From Egbenema bharatensis (GTDB lineage: Bacteria > Cyanobacteriota > Cyanobacteriia > Elainellales > Elainellaceae): a DNA stretch of 64,000 bases. A program made the translations under genes and the position numbers. Location of the stretch: the NCBI RefSeq assembly GCF_048077055.1, contig NZ_CP182236.1:5084001-5148000 (forward strand). The letters are read 5' to 3'. Below, in pieces: positions 55,589-64,000 of the stretch. The first letter of the stretch is position 1. Every line of letters begins with the position of its first letter. The notes beneath the pieces were generated by a model. That model was not told where the DNA came from. It did no database searches and worked only from the letters and a program-made list of their open reading frames with translations.

Positions 55589-55834
55589 ATGGCAGACAAA
55601 AATCAGGATTCCAAACCCGCTCAACAGCCCTACGACACTGAGAGCGAAGAGTCGTTCGATGCCAAAGTGCTGAGTGAAGAAATTCAGGAAGGCGCGCAGG
55701 ATGCACCAAAGGTCAACTCGGAAGATGACTATGCTGCATCGAAGCAGTTCAGTGAAGCCCAGGGAAGCGAAAGCAAAGCCTCTGGTAGCCCGGATCAGTT
55801 TCGGGATATGGCAAAACAAGTTAAGCGGAAGTAG
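55589..55834 (+). CDS. Small acidic hydrophilic protein
   Basis: An 81-residue protein preceded by CAGGAGTTAACG. Rich in Glu, Asp, Ser, Lys and Gln, with no hydrophobic core (ADKNQDSKPAQQPYDTESEE), ending basic (MAKQVKRK). Probably intrinsically disordered. It resembles small stress-type hydrophilic proteins in cyanobacteria but no family can be named. A strong terminator follows. Confidence 0.65.
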   Translation: MADKNQDSKPAQQPYDTESEESFDAKVLSEEIQEGAQDAPKVNSEDDYAASKQFSEAQGSESKASGSPDQFRDMAKQVKRK

Positions 55835-55896
55835 ATACCCAGGGTAGTTTACCAACTTTTTTCTCGACTCGACTCTCGACTAGACTAAGACCTCAC

Positions 55897-55923
55897 AAAG
55901 ACGAGCTTGACCTCGTCTTTTTT
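55897..55923 (+). terminator. Rho-independent terminator
   Basis: AAGACGAG (55898-55905) pairs with CTCGTCTT (55912-55919) around CTTGAC and runs into six T. It ends the small acidic gene's transcript. Confidence 0.9.
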
Positions 55924-56068
55924 ATTGCCGTTTTTAAGGCACAAAATTGTCTTCACTCGCACAGAATGCTTAACTGAGGGTACGTATCCTCAAATCACTC
56001 TTTGTTTCGTCCCTACTCTCTGTTTCGTAACCCCTCTTTATCTCGTAATCACTCTTCATCTTGTAACC

Positions 56069-57439
56069 ATGCCAACGTTGTTAGTTAAAAATATTCATAC
56101 GCTTGTCACTATGGATGCCGATCGCTGTGAACTTCAAAATGCGGCCCTGCTGGTTCGAGATCATAGGATTGAGCAAGTGATTGAGCAAGTCGCAACCCCT
56201 TCAGACTTGCCCGAAGCCGATCAAGTCCTGGATTTACAGGGCAAACATATTGTGTTGCCAGGGCTGGTGAATACCCATCACCACTTTTATCAGTCCCTCA
56301 CCCGCGTGGTGCCCGCTGCCCAAAACTGTGACTTGTTCCAATGGTTGCAAACCCTTTATCCAATTTGGGAACAACTAACGGCTGAGGGAGTGTATGTCAG
56401 TGCTCAACTCGCCGCTGCTGAATTGATCCTATCGGGCTGTACTACCGCCAGCGATCATCTATACATTTACCCGAATGATTGCACGCTAGATGACGAGATT
56501 CGAGCAATTCAGGAGATTGGGATGCGGTTTCATGCCAGTCGCGGCAGTATGAGTGTGGGGGAAAGTCAGGGAGGATTGCCCCCAGATTCATTGGTGGAAC
56601 CAGAACCGCAGATTTTGAAAGACTCGCAGCGGTTGATCGAACAATACCACGACAACTCGCGGCACTCGCTGGTGCGAATCACCCTGGCTCCCTGCTCTCC
56701 TTTTTCTGTATCGCCAGATTTGATGCGCGAATCGGCTGCCCTGGCCCGATCCTATCCTGGGGTCAGGTTACATACCCACCTGGCGGAAAATCGATCGGAT
56801 GTGGACTATAGCTTGAGCACCTTTGGATTAGAACCAGGCGACTATGCAGAATCCGTGGGCTGGTTAGGAGCCGATGTTTGGCACGCCCATTGTGTGCAGT
56901 TGACCGATGCTGCGATCGCCAAGTTTGCCCGGACGGGAACCGGGGTTGCCCATTGTCCCTGTAGCAATATGCGGTTGGCGAGCGGGATAGCTCCGATTCG
57001 TAAGATGTGCGCTCAGGGTGTTCCCGTAGGATTGGGCGTGGATGGATCGGCTTCCAACGATGGCGGCAATTTAATTCAGGAAGCCCGCACGGCCTTCCTA
57101 TTAGCCCGCGTTCGAGATTGCGATGCCACTGCAATAACCGCTCGCCAGATTTTAGAAATTGCCACGATCGGCGGCGCGAAGGTACTGGGACGGGATGACA
57201 TTGGTTCCCTGGCTCCGGGTATGGCTGCTGATTTTATTGCCATTAACCTCGATCGCCCCCAACTGGCTGGAGCACTCCACGATCCGGTGGCTGCCCTGAT
57301 CTTTTGCCAAATCGATCAGGTGGATTACAGTTTCATTAACGGCAAAAAAGTGGTCGATCGGGGACAACTAACGACGATCGACCTGCCCCGGTTAGTGGAG
57401 AAGGCGAACCAAATTGCGATCGAGATGGTGAACAAATAA
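56069..57439 (+). CDS. 8-oxoguanine deaminase-like amidohydrolase
   Basis: A 456-residue protein of the TRZ/ATZ amidohydrolase group. The start ATG 56069 (MPTLLVKNIHTLVTMDADR) is typical; an earlier in-frame ATG would only add repeated DNA. Metal site: LVNTHHHFYQSLTR, VRLHTHLAENRSD, VWHAHCVQL and the Asp in GLGVDGSASNDG. The QNCDLFQWLQTLYPIWE stretch matches 8-oxoguanine deaminases more than guanine deaminase or atrazine hydrolases. Zinc enzyme in the cytosol, probably purine salvage or repair. Upstream DNA has TTTCGTAA/CACTC repeats. Confidence 0.85.
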   Translation: MPTLLVKNIHTLVTMDADRCELQNAALLVRDHRIEQVIEQVATPSDLPEADQVLDLQGKHIVLPGLVNTHHHFYQSLTRVVPAAQNCDLFQWLQTLYPIWEQLTAEGVYVSAQLAAAELILSGCTTASDHLYIYPNDCTLDDEIRAIQEIGMRFHASRGSMSVGESQGGLPPDSLVEPEPQILKDSQRLIEQYHDNSRHSLVRITLAPCSPFSVSPDLMRESAALARSYPGVRLHTHLAENRSDVDYSLSTFGLEPGDYAESVGWLGADVWHAHCVQLTDAAIAKFARTGTGVAHCPCSNMRLASGIAPIRKMCAQGVPVGLGVDGSASNDGGNLIQEARTAFLLARVRDCDATAITARQILEIATIGGAKVLGRDDIGSLAPGMAADFIAINLDRPQLAGALHDPVAALIFCQIDQVDYSFINGKKVVDRGQLTTIDLPRLVEKANQIAIEMVNK

Positions 57440-57443
57440 GTAA

Positions 57444-57463
57444 GGGCGTACAGCAGTGCGCCC
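57444..57463 (-). repeat. Dispersed hairpin, inverted orientation
   Basis: GGGCGTAC-AGCA-GTGCGCCC, between the converging amidohydrolase and epimerase genes, four bases after the former's stop. Confidence 0.7.
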
Positions 57464-57489
57464 TTACCGGGATTGTCTGGCTGATCAAC

Positions 57490-58419
57490 CTAACCCAAGA
57501 TCTGATCGTCCAGGGAGAAATCCACCTCGATCGCATTTCGTCCAGACTCCAGGTAGTCATTCTCAAAGGAATCCCGCAGTCCGGAGACCAGATCAAATTC
57601 TGGAGTCCAGTACAGCTCTTTTTGGGCCTTGTGAACATCGGCAAAAAAGTGCTGCACCCGCATGGGAAAAGCTTTGCGCTTGCCAAAGTCAAACTGTTTG
57701 GGGTCGTAGTGAACCAGCTTCAGCGTATCGGGATCTTTGCCAGCGGCTACTGCACAGGCTCTAGCTAAACCGTCGAATGTGACATAGCGATCGCCCGACA
57801 CATTGTAGATTTGCCCGATCGCCTTACGGTTGCCGAGAACCGCTGCCATTGAGGTGGCCAGGTCTTGAACGTGGCCCAGTTGGGTGATGTGCATGCCATT
57901 ACCGGGAATCGGGATGGGTCGATCGCGGACAATTCGATCAAAGAACCAGGCTTCCAGGTCGTTGTAATTTTGAGGGCCGTAGATATAGACCGGACGGACG
58001 GAGGTGAAGGGAATCCCCTGTTCCTTTAAGTAATTCTCAGTTTCAAATTTGCCCTTGTGACGGCTTTTGGGATCAACGGGATCACCTTCCCGATGGGGCA
58101 TCTGATCGGACTTGAGGTACACCCCCGCTGAACTGACATAGACAAAATGCTGCACCGTGTCTTTGAACAATTCTATTAACGGCTGTGTATCGCTCAGTTC
58201 CCGGCCGTTGTTATCAAAAATGGCATCAAAGGACTGTCCTTCCAGCTTAGCTTTGAGGTCTTCAGGATCGGTGCGATCGCCCTGAATTTGCTCAATTCCC
58301 TCGATCGGTGCGGGTTTGTTGCCCCGGTTAAACAGCACCACCTCATGATCTTCGTGATATAGCAGCCGCGTCAGGTAAACGCCAATAAACCGAGTGCCGC
58401 CCATAATCAAGATTCGCAT
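57490..58419 (-). CDS. CSP41-like NAD-dependent epimerase/RNA-binding protein
   Basis: Start ATG 58419 (MRILIMGGTRFIGVYLTRLL): an atypical SDR with the GxxxxIG nucleotide motif, then DAIFDNNGRE, VYVSSAGVY, and GKFETENYLKEQGIPFTSVRPVYIYGP. The usual catalytic YxxxK is not apparent. The sequence matches plant chloroplast stem-loop-binding protein CSP41b and its cyanobacterial relatives, which bind RNA. 309 residues, family size. Role in mRNA or rRNA stability is inferred from plants. Confidence 0.88.
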   Translation of the reverse strand: MRILIMGGTRFIGVYLTRLLYHEDHEVVLFNRGNKPAPIEGIEQIQGDRTDPEDLKAKLEGQSFDAIFDNNGRELSDTQPLIELFKDTVQHFVYVSSAGVYLKSDQMPHREGDPVDPKSRHKGKFETENYLKEQGIPFTSVRPVYIYGPQNYNDLEAWFFDRIVRDRPIPIPGNGMHITQLGHVQDLATSMAAVLGNRKAIGQIYNVSGDRYVTFDGLARACAVAAGKDPDTLKLVHYDPKQFDFGKRKAFPMRVQHFFADVHKAQKELYWTPEFDLVSGLRDSFENDYLESGRNAIEVDFSLDDQILG

Positions 58420-58693
58420 GACTGGATACCCCAAATTTGCCTCTTTTCATCCTACGGCTTAATGTCCCTCTTCAATCGCTGTTATTGGGGTTTTATAGGT
58501 GAAACCAGAGAAAAATGAAGTTTACCTGAATGATGAGGCTGAATCAAACGATTTTTAGAGAAAATTTAATAACTCTGACCACAGAAATTAGAAAATGGCG
58601 AAATGACAAGGTTTTAGGCTGTATTCAAGATAGAGTAGTTTCATAAAAACTGTTATTCATCATCATTTAAGCGAGCAACGCCACAACCGTTAT

Positions 58694-60655
58694 ATGACTA
58701 CGTTATTGCGTGGACGTTATGAAGTTTTAAAAAAACTGGGTGAAGGCGCATTTGGGGAAACGTATCAAGCGAGAGATCGTGAGCGTCCCAGTCAACCTTT
58801 ATGCCTGGTGAAGCGACTGAAGCCAGTCCATACCCATCAGGTCGTGCGGGCATTTTTCGATCGAGAGGCGAAGGTGCTGGAAAAGTTGGGCGAACATCCT
58901 CAAATTCCTCGCCTGCTGGCCCATTTCACTATCGGACAGGAGCTATTCATTGTACAAGAGTTTGTCATCGGTCATTCTCTGAGGCGAGAAATTGCACCGG
59001 GAAAACGAATGGCAGAACCGCAAGTGATTGAACTGTTGCAGGATGTTCTGAAAACCCTGGTATTTGTGCATCGAAACGGAGTGGTGCATCGGGACATCAA
59101 GCCAGAGAATGTCATGCGGCGGCAGGATGGCAAATTGATGCTAATTGATTTCGGGGTCGTCAAGGAATTGGGTTCAGTGTTTGTCACGGAGAGTGGGGAG
59201 ATTCAAACCTCTGTGGTGGCAGGAACCCACGGTTATATGCCGATCGAACAACTGCGGGGTAAACCAGGGTTGTATAGCGATATCTATGCTCTGGGTATTA
59301 TGGCGATCGAAGCCTTAACGGGGATTTATCCGACTCGCCTACCCGATGATCCGGAGACAGGGGAAATTCTGTGGCGCGATTGCCTCCGACAGTCCGGAAA
59401 CCATCCAGTCAAAGTGAGCGATCGGTTTGCGGCAGTGCTACAACGAATGGTGGAAGTTTTCTATCCCCAACGCTATCCCTCTGCCCTGGAAACCCTGTCT
59501 GACCTTCAAGCCATTCTTCGTTCCCGGACTGTGCCCCTTCGCTGGGCTATGCCTGCTGCGATCACCGCTGCCCTGCCTTCAACGGTATCTTTAGGGCATT
59601 CATTTGCTTCGTCGCTCAACCCATTATCCGCTGCCGCTGCCCTGGCCCCTGCAACTCCAACGGCTTCCCTGTGGTCGCGTCGTCAGATGCTCCAAAATCT
59701 TGGCATTGCTGCCACCAGCATGGTTACGGTCATGATGGGTGGACGGATGATTGAACGACAAAAATCCAATGGACTGATCCACGCTTCCTCATTCCAGTCT
59801 TTCCCGTTGCAAACCTTCCGGTTTGAAACTGTCACAGTCGATGAATATGGCAGTATTGTTGATCACCCTCAGAGCCAAGCTCAGTTTTTTGTTGAAGATC
59901 TGGGAAATAACGTCTTTCTGGAAATGATAGAGATTCCAGGCGGTACGTTCTGGATGGGTTCACCGGAGGAGGAAAAAGAGCGGTTTACTGAAGAATCGCC
60001 TCAAAAGAGAGTGCGCCTGCCCTCCTTCTTCATGAGCAAGTTTCCCATTACCCAGTCCCAGTACATGGCGATCGTCAAGCAGAATCCTTCCCGATTCGTT
60101 GGGGCAAATCGTCCGGTGGAAATGGTGTCCTGGCATGATGCGGAGGTTTTCTGTCAAGCTTTGAGCCAACGCACTGGACGGGTCTATCAATTACCCAGTG
60201 AAGCTCAGTGGGAATATGCCTGTCGGGCTGGCACCACGACTCCTTTCCACTACGGCAAAACAATCACGACGCTATTGGCGAATTACAACGGCAGTGAATC
60301 GATCCTGGGATCTGAACCCACCTATCATCTGGAAACGAAGGGAGAATATCGACAGCACACCACTGAAGTCGGAAAGTTTCCTCCTAACTTGTTTGGGTTG
60401 TACGATATGCACGGCAATGTATGGGAATGGTGTCAGGATATCTGGCATGATAACTACCGGGGTTCCCCAACGGATGGCAGTGCCTGGATGATGCAAGGCG
60501 ATATGCTGCGGCGGGTGCTGCGGGGTGGGTCGTGGAATGCCAGTCCCCGGAGGTGTCGATCGGCAACTCGCATCAGCAACTTACCGAATACGCGAGATAT
60601 CAATAATGGTTTCCGTGTGGTGTTTCGCCCGATCGGGGTGAACGGGGCTGTTTAA
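58694..60655 (+). CDS. Ser/Thr kinase fused to a formylglycine-generating-enzyme-like domain
   Basis: A 653-residue protein. Kinase about 6-275: GEGAFGETYQARD (glycine loop), CLVKRLKP (Lys), VVHRDIKPENV (catalytic) and LIDFGVVKE (DFG), with GTHGYMPIEQLRG in the activation segment. The linker carries a Tat-like motif SRRQMLQNLGIAATS. FGE-sulfatase domain about 410-648: FLEMIEIPGGTFWMGSPEEE, QLPSEAQWEYACRAGTTTPF, GLYDMHGNVWEWCQDIW, LRRVLRGGSW and NNGFRVVF. This pairing is common in cyanobacteria and myxobacteria. The FGE domain may be a ligand domain rather than an active oxidase. Confidence 0.93.
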   Translation: MTTLLRGRYEVLKKLGEGAFGETYQARDRERPSQPLCLVKRLKPVHTHQVVRAFFDREAKVLEKLGEHPQIPRLLAHFTIGQELFIVQEFVIGHSLRREIAPGKRMAEPQVIELLQDVLKTLVFVHRNGVVHRDIKPENVMRRQDGKLMLIDFGVVKELGSVFVTESGEIQTSVVAGTHGYMPIEQLRGKPGLYSDIYALGIMAIEALTGIYPTRLPDDPETGEILWRDCLRQSGNHPVKVSDRFAAVLQRMVEVFYPQRYPSALETLSDLQAILRSRTVPLRWAMPAAITAALPSTVSLGHSFASSLNPLSAAAALAPATPTASLWSRRQMLQNLGIAATSMVTVMMGGRMIERQKSNGLIHASSFQSFPLQTFRFETVTVDEYGSIVDHPQSQAQFFVEDLGNNVFLEMIEIPGGTFWMGSPEEEKERFTEESPQKRVRLPSFFMSKFPITQSQYMAIVKQNPSRFVGANRPVEMVSWHDAEVFCQALSQRTGRVYQLPSEAQWEYACRAGTTTPFHYGKTITTLLANYNGSESILGSEPTYHLETKGEYRQHTTEVGKFPPNLFGLYDMHGNVWEWCQDIWHDNYRGSPTDGSAWMMQGDMLRRVLRGGSWNASPRRCRSATRISNLPNTRDINNGFRVVFRPIGVNGAV

Positions 60656-60816
60656 CGGAGGCATGGCGGCTCTTTACAATGCGATTAGATAGCGTTTGCA
60701 TCGATAATCATTCAAGTTAAAATTGATTTTTCTACATCAGTAATATGAAGGGCACTGTAGCTCGCAGAACCCTCCAGTGACGAATATCAGATAACGGCAG
60801 CATAATTAAATCAAGT

Positions 60817-61251
60817 ATGGCAGACGGCAACCTAGAACAGCGACTATCTGCACTGGAGACACAAATGCAAGAAATGCGAGCATTATTGCAGCAAACTATT
60901 CAATTGCAGAATCAAACCGCAATGAATTTGAATCGACTAGAGGGCAATCTGGATCGATTAGAAGGAAATATCGATCGGGCATCTGGTCGGCTCGATCGAG
61001 TGGAGGAAAATCTGGATCGGTTGGAGCAGGCTCAAGCTCGAACGCAGCAGCAGCTTAACCAAACCCAGGATATTGCTAACAGCAATGCTCGATCGATTCA
61101 AGCCTGGGAAGCACTCATCAATGAAAACCGTGATGAAGCCGAGCAGGAGCGTTCAGAACTTCGAGTTGCAATCAATGACCTGGTGCAGGTCAGTCGTGAA
61201 AATATTGTGCAGCATTTTGAGTTTAGAGAACGCTTTGATCAAGTATTCTGA
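60817..61251 (+). CDS. Coiled-coil protein with LDRLEGN heptads
   Basis: A 144-residue protein made of nearly continuous heptads: LNRLEGNLDRLEGNIDRASGRLDRVEENLDRLEQA, then more Gln/Asn-rich helix. Probably a homo-oligomeric coil, with no membrane segment. DNA-level 21-base repeats (GATCGATTAGAAGG-like) show it expanded by duplication. It lies 160 bases after the kinase-FGE gene, but relation to it is unknown. Confidence 0.7.
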   Translation: MADGNLEQRLSALETQMQEMRALLQQTIQLQNQTAMNLNRLEGNLDRLEGNIDRASGRLDRVEENLDRLEQAQARTQQQLNQTQDIANSNARSIQAWEALINENRDEAEQERSELRVAINDLVQVSRENIVQHFEFRERFDQVF

Positions 61252-61417
61252 GGGAACTGGAAGAGCTGCGACGAAGTAGAGGATAGTCCCGATCGATTGG
61301 ATATTTTGCTGCACGTCTTACTGAATGTAATCTAAATAACACTGAAATGTTCAACCCTGCGGAACTGATCGGGGATGAGTGGAATCAATTAGCTCAGATC
61401 AGTACTGGAGATTCCAG

Positions 61418-62221
61418 ATGTATCAAGGGTTAATTGTCATATCACGAGCGGCGATCGGTCTGCTGTTCATCGTTTTGTGTGCAGGCGTTGCTGCATTAAT
61501 TGCAATGGCTCCTGTGCGGATTGAGGGGGGAATTGCCAGTGTTTATTTGAGAGGGGCAGATCAAGGGGTATGGGTGTCAGGACATCGGTTTACCTGCACT
61601 CAAGAACCAACGATCGATCGCTGTACGGTGCAGATTCAGGAACAGCCTTTATCCATGCAAGTGAACTATGGCGATACAGAAAGACGAATCTTTAATGACA
61701 CAGCAACCTGCCAGGCGACCTACGGCGATCGTCCCGTCAGCTGTGAGGTAAGCTACTGGTACAAGACGGGGCATTTACCCAATTTGCAGATTCAAGAACC
61801 CGTGGGGTTGAGTCAGCAAACGCTAGAACAACTCTACCGAGAAAACTTTTTGATTCAGGTGAGCAGAGATGTCCTGATCCGCTGGAGTGGGTTTCTGGCG
61901 ATTGCTGGCGGACTGTTGGTAGCCCTGAACTTTGCCCTATTCTCTCCGCCCTTAACCCAGGCAGTGGCTGGAGCCATCAATGGTACTGCTGGGCTGTTAG
62001 TGGCGTTCGCCACACGAGGCTCGTTTTACTCCTTCCTGGGACTTAGAGAATTCTCGCTGTTATGGGGGGTTGGGTTTGGCACGCTGCTCGGCGTTGTGGT
62101 GTGGTCTTGTAGTCGTCAGGTGGCTAGAGTGATTTCCGGTCTGAGCTTGGGGTTAATGCTGACTGGATTTATCTGGGCTTTTTCGCTCATGCTGCTCTTT
62201 ACCTTGGGCTATGCGGCTTAG
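61418..62221 (+). CDS. Multi-pass membrane protein with cysteine-rich lumenal domain
   Basis: Start ATG 61418 (MYQGLIVISRAAIGLLFIVLC); an in-frame GTG exists at 61379. One N-terminal helix, then a soluble domain of about 110 residues with four cysteines (FTCTQEP, DRCTVQI, ATCQATYG, VSCEVSYW) that probably form two disulfides outside the cytoplasm. Four C-terminal helices follow (from FLAIAGGLLVALNFALF onward). No family recognised. Confidence 0.7.
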   Translation: MYQGLIVISRAAIGLLFIVLCAGVAALIAMAPVRIEGGIASVYLRGADQGVWVSGHRFTCTQEPTIDRCTVQIQEQPLSMQVNYGDTERRIFNDTATCQATYGDRPVSCEVSYWYKTGHLPNLQIQEPVGLSQQTLEQLYRENFLIQVSRDVLIRWSGFLAIAGGLLVALNFALFSPPLTQAVAGAINGTAGLLVAFATRGSFYSFLGLREFSLLWGVGFGTLLGVVVWSCSRQVARVISGLSLGLMLTGFIWAFSLMLLFTLGYAA

Positions 62222-62331
62222 CCGTTAATATTACAAAGGTGATCTTGCAAAATCGTTGTGAATGAGACGATCGATTCCTGCCATCCCAGATTAGTATTAG
62301 GATCGCTTACTTCATTCTGAATAGGGGGTCT

Positions 62332-63498
62332 ATGCTGTTCTCTAATTCAAAACCCGCGCTCCTCGTTCTGGCGGATGGTACAGCATTTAAGGGTTGGTCG
62401 GTGGGTGCATCGGGAACCACCATTGGCGAAGTGGTGTTCAATACAGGCATGACGGGCTACCAGGAAGTGCTGACCGATCCCAGCTATCGGGGACAGATTG
62501 TTACCTTCACCTATCCAGAACTGGGCAATACGGGAGTCAATCCTGACGATGAAGAGTCCGATGGGCCGCAGGTCAGGGGATTGATTGCCCGCAATATTTG
62601 TCCTCGACCCAGCAACTGGCGATCGACCCAATCTCTGCCCGATTACCTGAAACAGCACAACATTCCTGGGATCTACGGCATTGATACTCGTACCCTGACC
62701 CGGATTCTGCGATCGTCTGGAGCGATGAATGGCGGCATTTCCACTGAGGTTCTCGATCCGGCGGAACTGTTGCGGCAGGTGCAAGGAGCCCCCAGCATGG
62801 CGGGTTTGAACCTGGTGAAAGAAGTTTCGACCAAAGAAGTCTATGAATGGTCTGATCCCACCAGCGACATCTGGGAGTTTCGCCCAACCCTGACGGCATC
62901 GGAAGAACCCCTAACTGTAGTGGCGATCGACTTTGGGATTAAGCGTAATATTCTACGGCGGCTGTCCAGCTATGGCTGTCGGATTATTGTGGTTCCCGTG
63001 GACACACCACCCGAAGAGATTCTCAAATATAACCCAGACGGCATTTTCCTCTCCAATGGCCCGGGCGATCCTTCTGTGGTGCTGGAAGGAATCGAAACGG
63101 CCAGGGCGTTGATAGCGAGCCAGAAGCCCATGTTTGGCATTTGTATGGGTCATCAGATTCTCGGACTTTCCCTGGGAGCAGAAACCTTTAAGCTGAAGTT
63201 TGGCCACCGGGGGTTGAATCATCCCTGTGGGTTGAGCCAGCAGGTGGAAATTACCAGCCAAAATCACGGCTTTGCCATCAATGCCGATACGCTTTCCGCT
63301 GACGATGTGGAGATTACCCATCTAAACTTAAACGATCGCACGGTCGCCGGACTGCGCCATAAAACCCTCCCCGTCTTTTCAGTCCAATATCACCCCGAAG
63401 CCAGCCCTGGCCCCCACGATGCCGATTATTTGTTCGATCGGTTTGTTCAGTCTATGCGGGAACATCGGCAAGCAACTCGATCGGGAGCGATGGTTTAG
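62332..63498 (+). CDS. carA: Carbamoyl-phosphate synthase, small (glutaminase) subunit
   Basis: Hydrolyses glutamine and passes ammonia to CarB, feeding pyrimidines and arginine. The N-terminal domain has the CarA pattern (GEVVFNTGMTGYQEVLTDPSY). The class I glutaminase domain has nucleophile Cys in MFGICMGHQILGLSLG and the His/Glu pair in QYHPEASPGPHD. 388 residues, full length. carB is not adjacent, which is usual in cyanobacteria. Confidence 0.97.
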   Translation: MLFSNSKPALLVLADGTAFKGWSVGASGTTIGEVVFNTGMTGYQEVLTDPSYRGQIVTFTYPELGNTGVNPDDEESDGPQVRGLIARNICPRPSNWRSTQSLPDYLKQHNIPGIYGIDTRTLTRILRSSGAMNGGISTEVLDPAELLRQVQGAPSMAGLNLVKEVSTKEVYEWSDPTSDIWEFRPTLTASEEPLTVVAIDFGIKRNILRRLSSYGCRIIVVPVDTPPEEILKYNPDGIFLSNGPGDPSVVLEGIETARALIASQKPMFGICMGHQILGLSLGAETFKLKFGHRGLNHPCGLSQQVEITSQNHGFAINADTLSADDVEITHLNLNDRTVAGLRHKTLPVFSVQYHPEASPGPHDADYLFDRFVQSMREHRQATRSGAMV

Positions 63499-63657
63499 AG
63501 GCAGCAGGAAAGAAAAGGGAAGAGGGAAGAGGGAAGAGGGAAGAGATAGAATTCAAGTTTTTCGTTTTTCGTTCTTCCTTCTTTGTTATTCCTTTGGGCA
63601 AGATAAGTGAGTTGGTTCTTCAGAACGGCTGATCCGTCCTCCCTAATCCTGAAATTT

Positions 63658-64000
63658 ATGCTCCTACGTATCCTCTGGAAGCAGCGTACCTGGTTCTTGC
63701 TCGCTCTCCAACTACGCGGTTCGGTTGTTCTTTCGGTTTTACCTCGAACTCTATTCTGTGCTGGGTTTGCTGCGATCGTGGTGGGACTGCATCAAACGGG
63801 GAACCTGGTTACTTTTTCGGGGACGGCCAGCGTGATTATGAACATCGTGCTGGGTTTGCTGCTGGTATTTCGGACGAATACAGCCTATGAGCGGTTTTGG
63901 GAGGGACGACGGCTCTGGGGAACGTTGATCAACACCGTCCGAAATTTGGCGCGGCAGATCTGGGCGATCGTACTTGAAAAGGAACCGCAAGATCGTATGG
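63658..64000 (+). CDS. Bestrophin-like anion channel, N-terminal part (cut by window edge)
   Basis: ATG 63658 opens MLLRILWKQRTWFLLALQLRG, followed by a helix (LPRTLFCAGFAAIVVVGLH) and another (ASVIMNIVLGLLLVFRTNTAYERFWEGRRLWG). The last text is the signature of the UPF0187/bestrophin family. Pentameric chloride or bicarbonate channel in related bacteria and thylakoids. About 114 residues visible of roughly 300. A/G-rich repeats (GGAAGAG) at 63520-63546 precede it. Confidence 0.88.
   Translation, partial: MLLRILWKQRTWFLLALQLRGSVVLSVLPRTLFCAGFAAIVVGLHQTGNLVTFSGTASVIMNIVLGLLLVFRTNTAYERFWEGRRLWGTLINTVRNLARQIWAIVLEKEPQDRM

Overview
The window looks like chromosomal DNA from a filamentous or Leptolyngbya-like cyanobacterium. 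The palindrome GCGATCGC (HIP1, e.g. 4445-4452) and its GATCG core are very frequent. Many genes belong to families found mainly in cyanobacteria: the short Hfq, DUF4359, DUF1499, DUF4079, DUF4912, GUN4-domain and DUF1400 proteins, a kinase-FGE fusion and a CSP41-like epimerase. Gene identities come from reading motifs; no database search was possible.

Layout. 0-11.8 kb: mostly housekeeping genes: dapF (partial), hfq, a nucleotidyltransferase pseudogene, tRNA-His, lnt, a lipoprotein of the serine beta-lactamase fold with lost catalytic motifs, a family 4 uracil-DNA glycosylase, an aspartate aminotransferase, an ABC ATPase and a GUN4 protein. 12.0-20.8 kb: a group that could be a small-molecule locus: an alpha-oxoamine-synthase-like PLP enzyme, a Rieske oxygenase, a GH3-type acyl-amide synthetase, a JmjC/cupin hydroxylase and two related MFS exporters. 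20.9-28.6 kb: a very large cell-surface candidate (phosphate-binding-like domain, transmembrane segment, three DUF4912 modules, about 430 residues of Met-Ser-Gly-Val-Gly repeats), a YqgF-like nuclease and a cellulose synthase with a PilZ domain. 29-33 kb: DUF4079 protein, purine permease, small genes including a short secreted peptide, and the 3' half of a tRNA-Gly. 33.4-42.7 kb: an unusual DUF1400-DUF1400-C45 fusion and an RND efflux pump with its adaptor. 42.7-45.3 kb: a repeat-rich patch with a palindromic MITE-like element, an IS1-family element joining two truncated genes, and a small 14-residue-repeat protein. 45.3-58.4 kb: universal stress protein, SbcC, the fermentative pair pflB-pflA, divergently a LuxI/FeeM-like GNAT fused to a cyclic-nucleotide-binding domain, a heme-oxygenase-like diiron protein, an 8-oxoguanine-deaminase-like amidohydrolase and a CSP41-like epimerase. 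58.7-64 kb: kinase-FGE protein, coiled-coil protein, membrane protein, carA and a partial bestrophin.

Two cautions. Five long genes (lnt, the DUF4912 protein, bcsA, the RND pump and its adaptor) are each split by a frameshift that one extra base would repair. All five have the same sign, and four can be placed in or beside short G/C runs, so they look like sequencing or assembly under-calls; they are annotated here as single genes. Dispersed short palindromes and MITE-like repeats occupy many intergenic spaces and sometimes lie inside genes (sbcC, probably lnt).

The best candidates for something undescribed are the 12-21 kb enzyme/exporter group, the GNAT-cNMP plus diiron oxidase pair at 53-55.5 kb, the giant GVGMS-repeat protein, and the DUF1400-C45 fusion.
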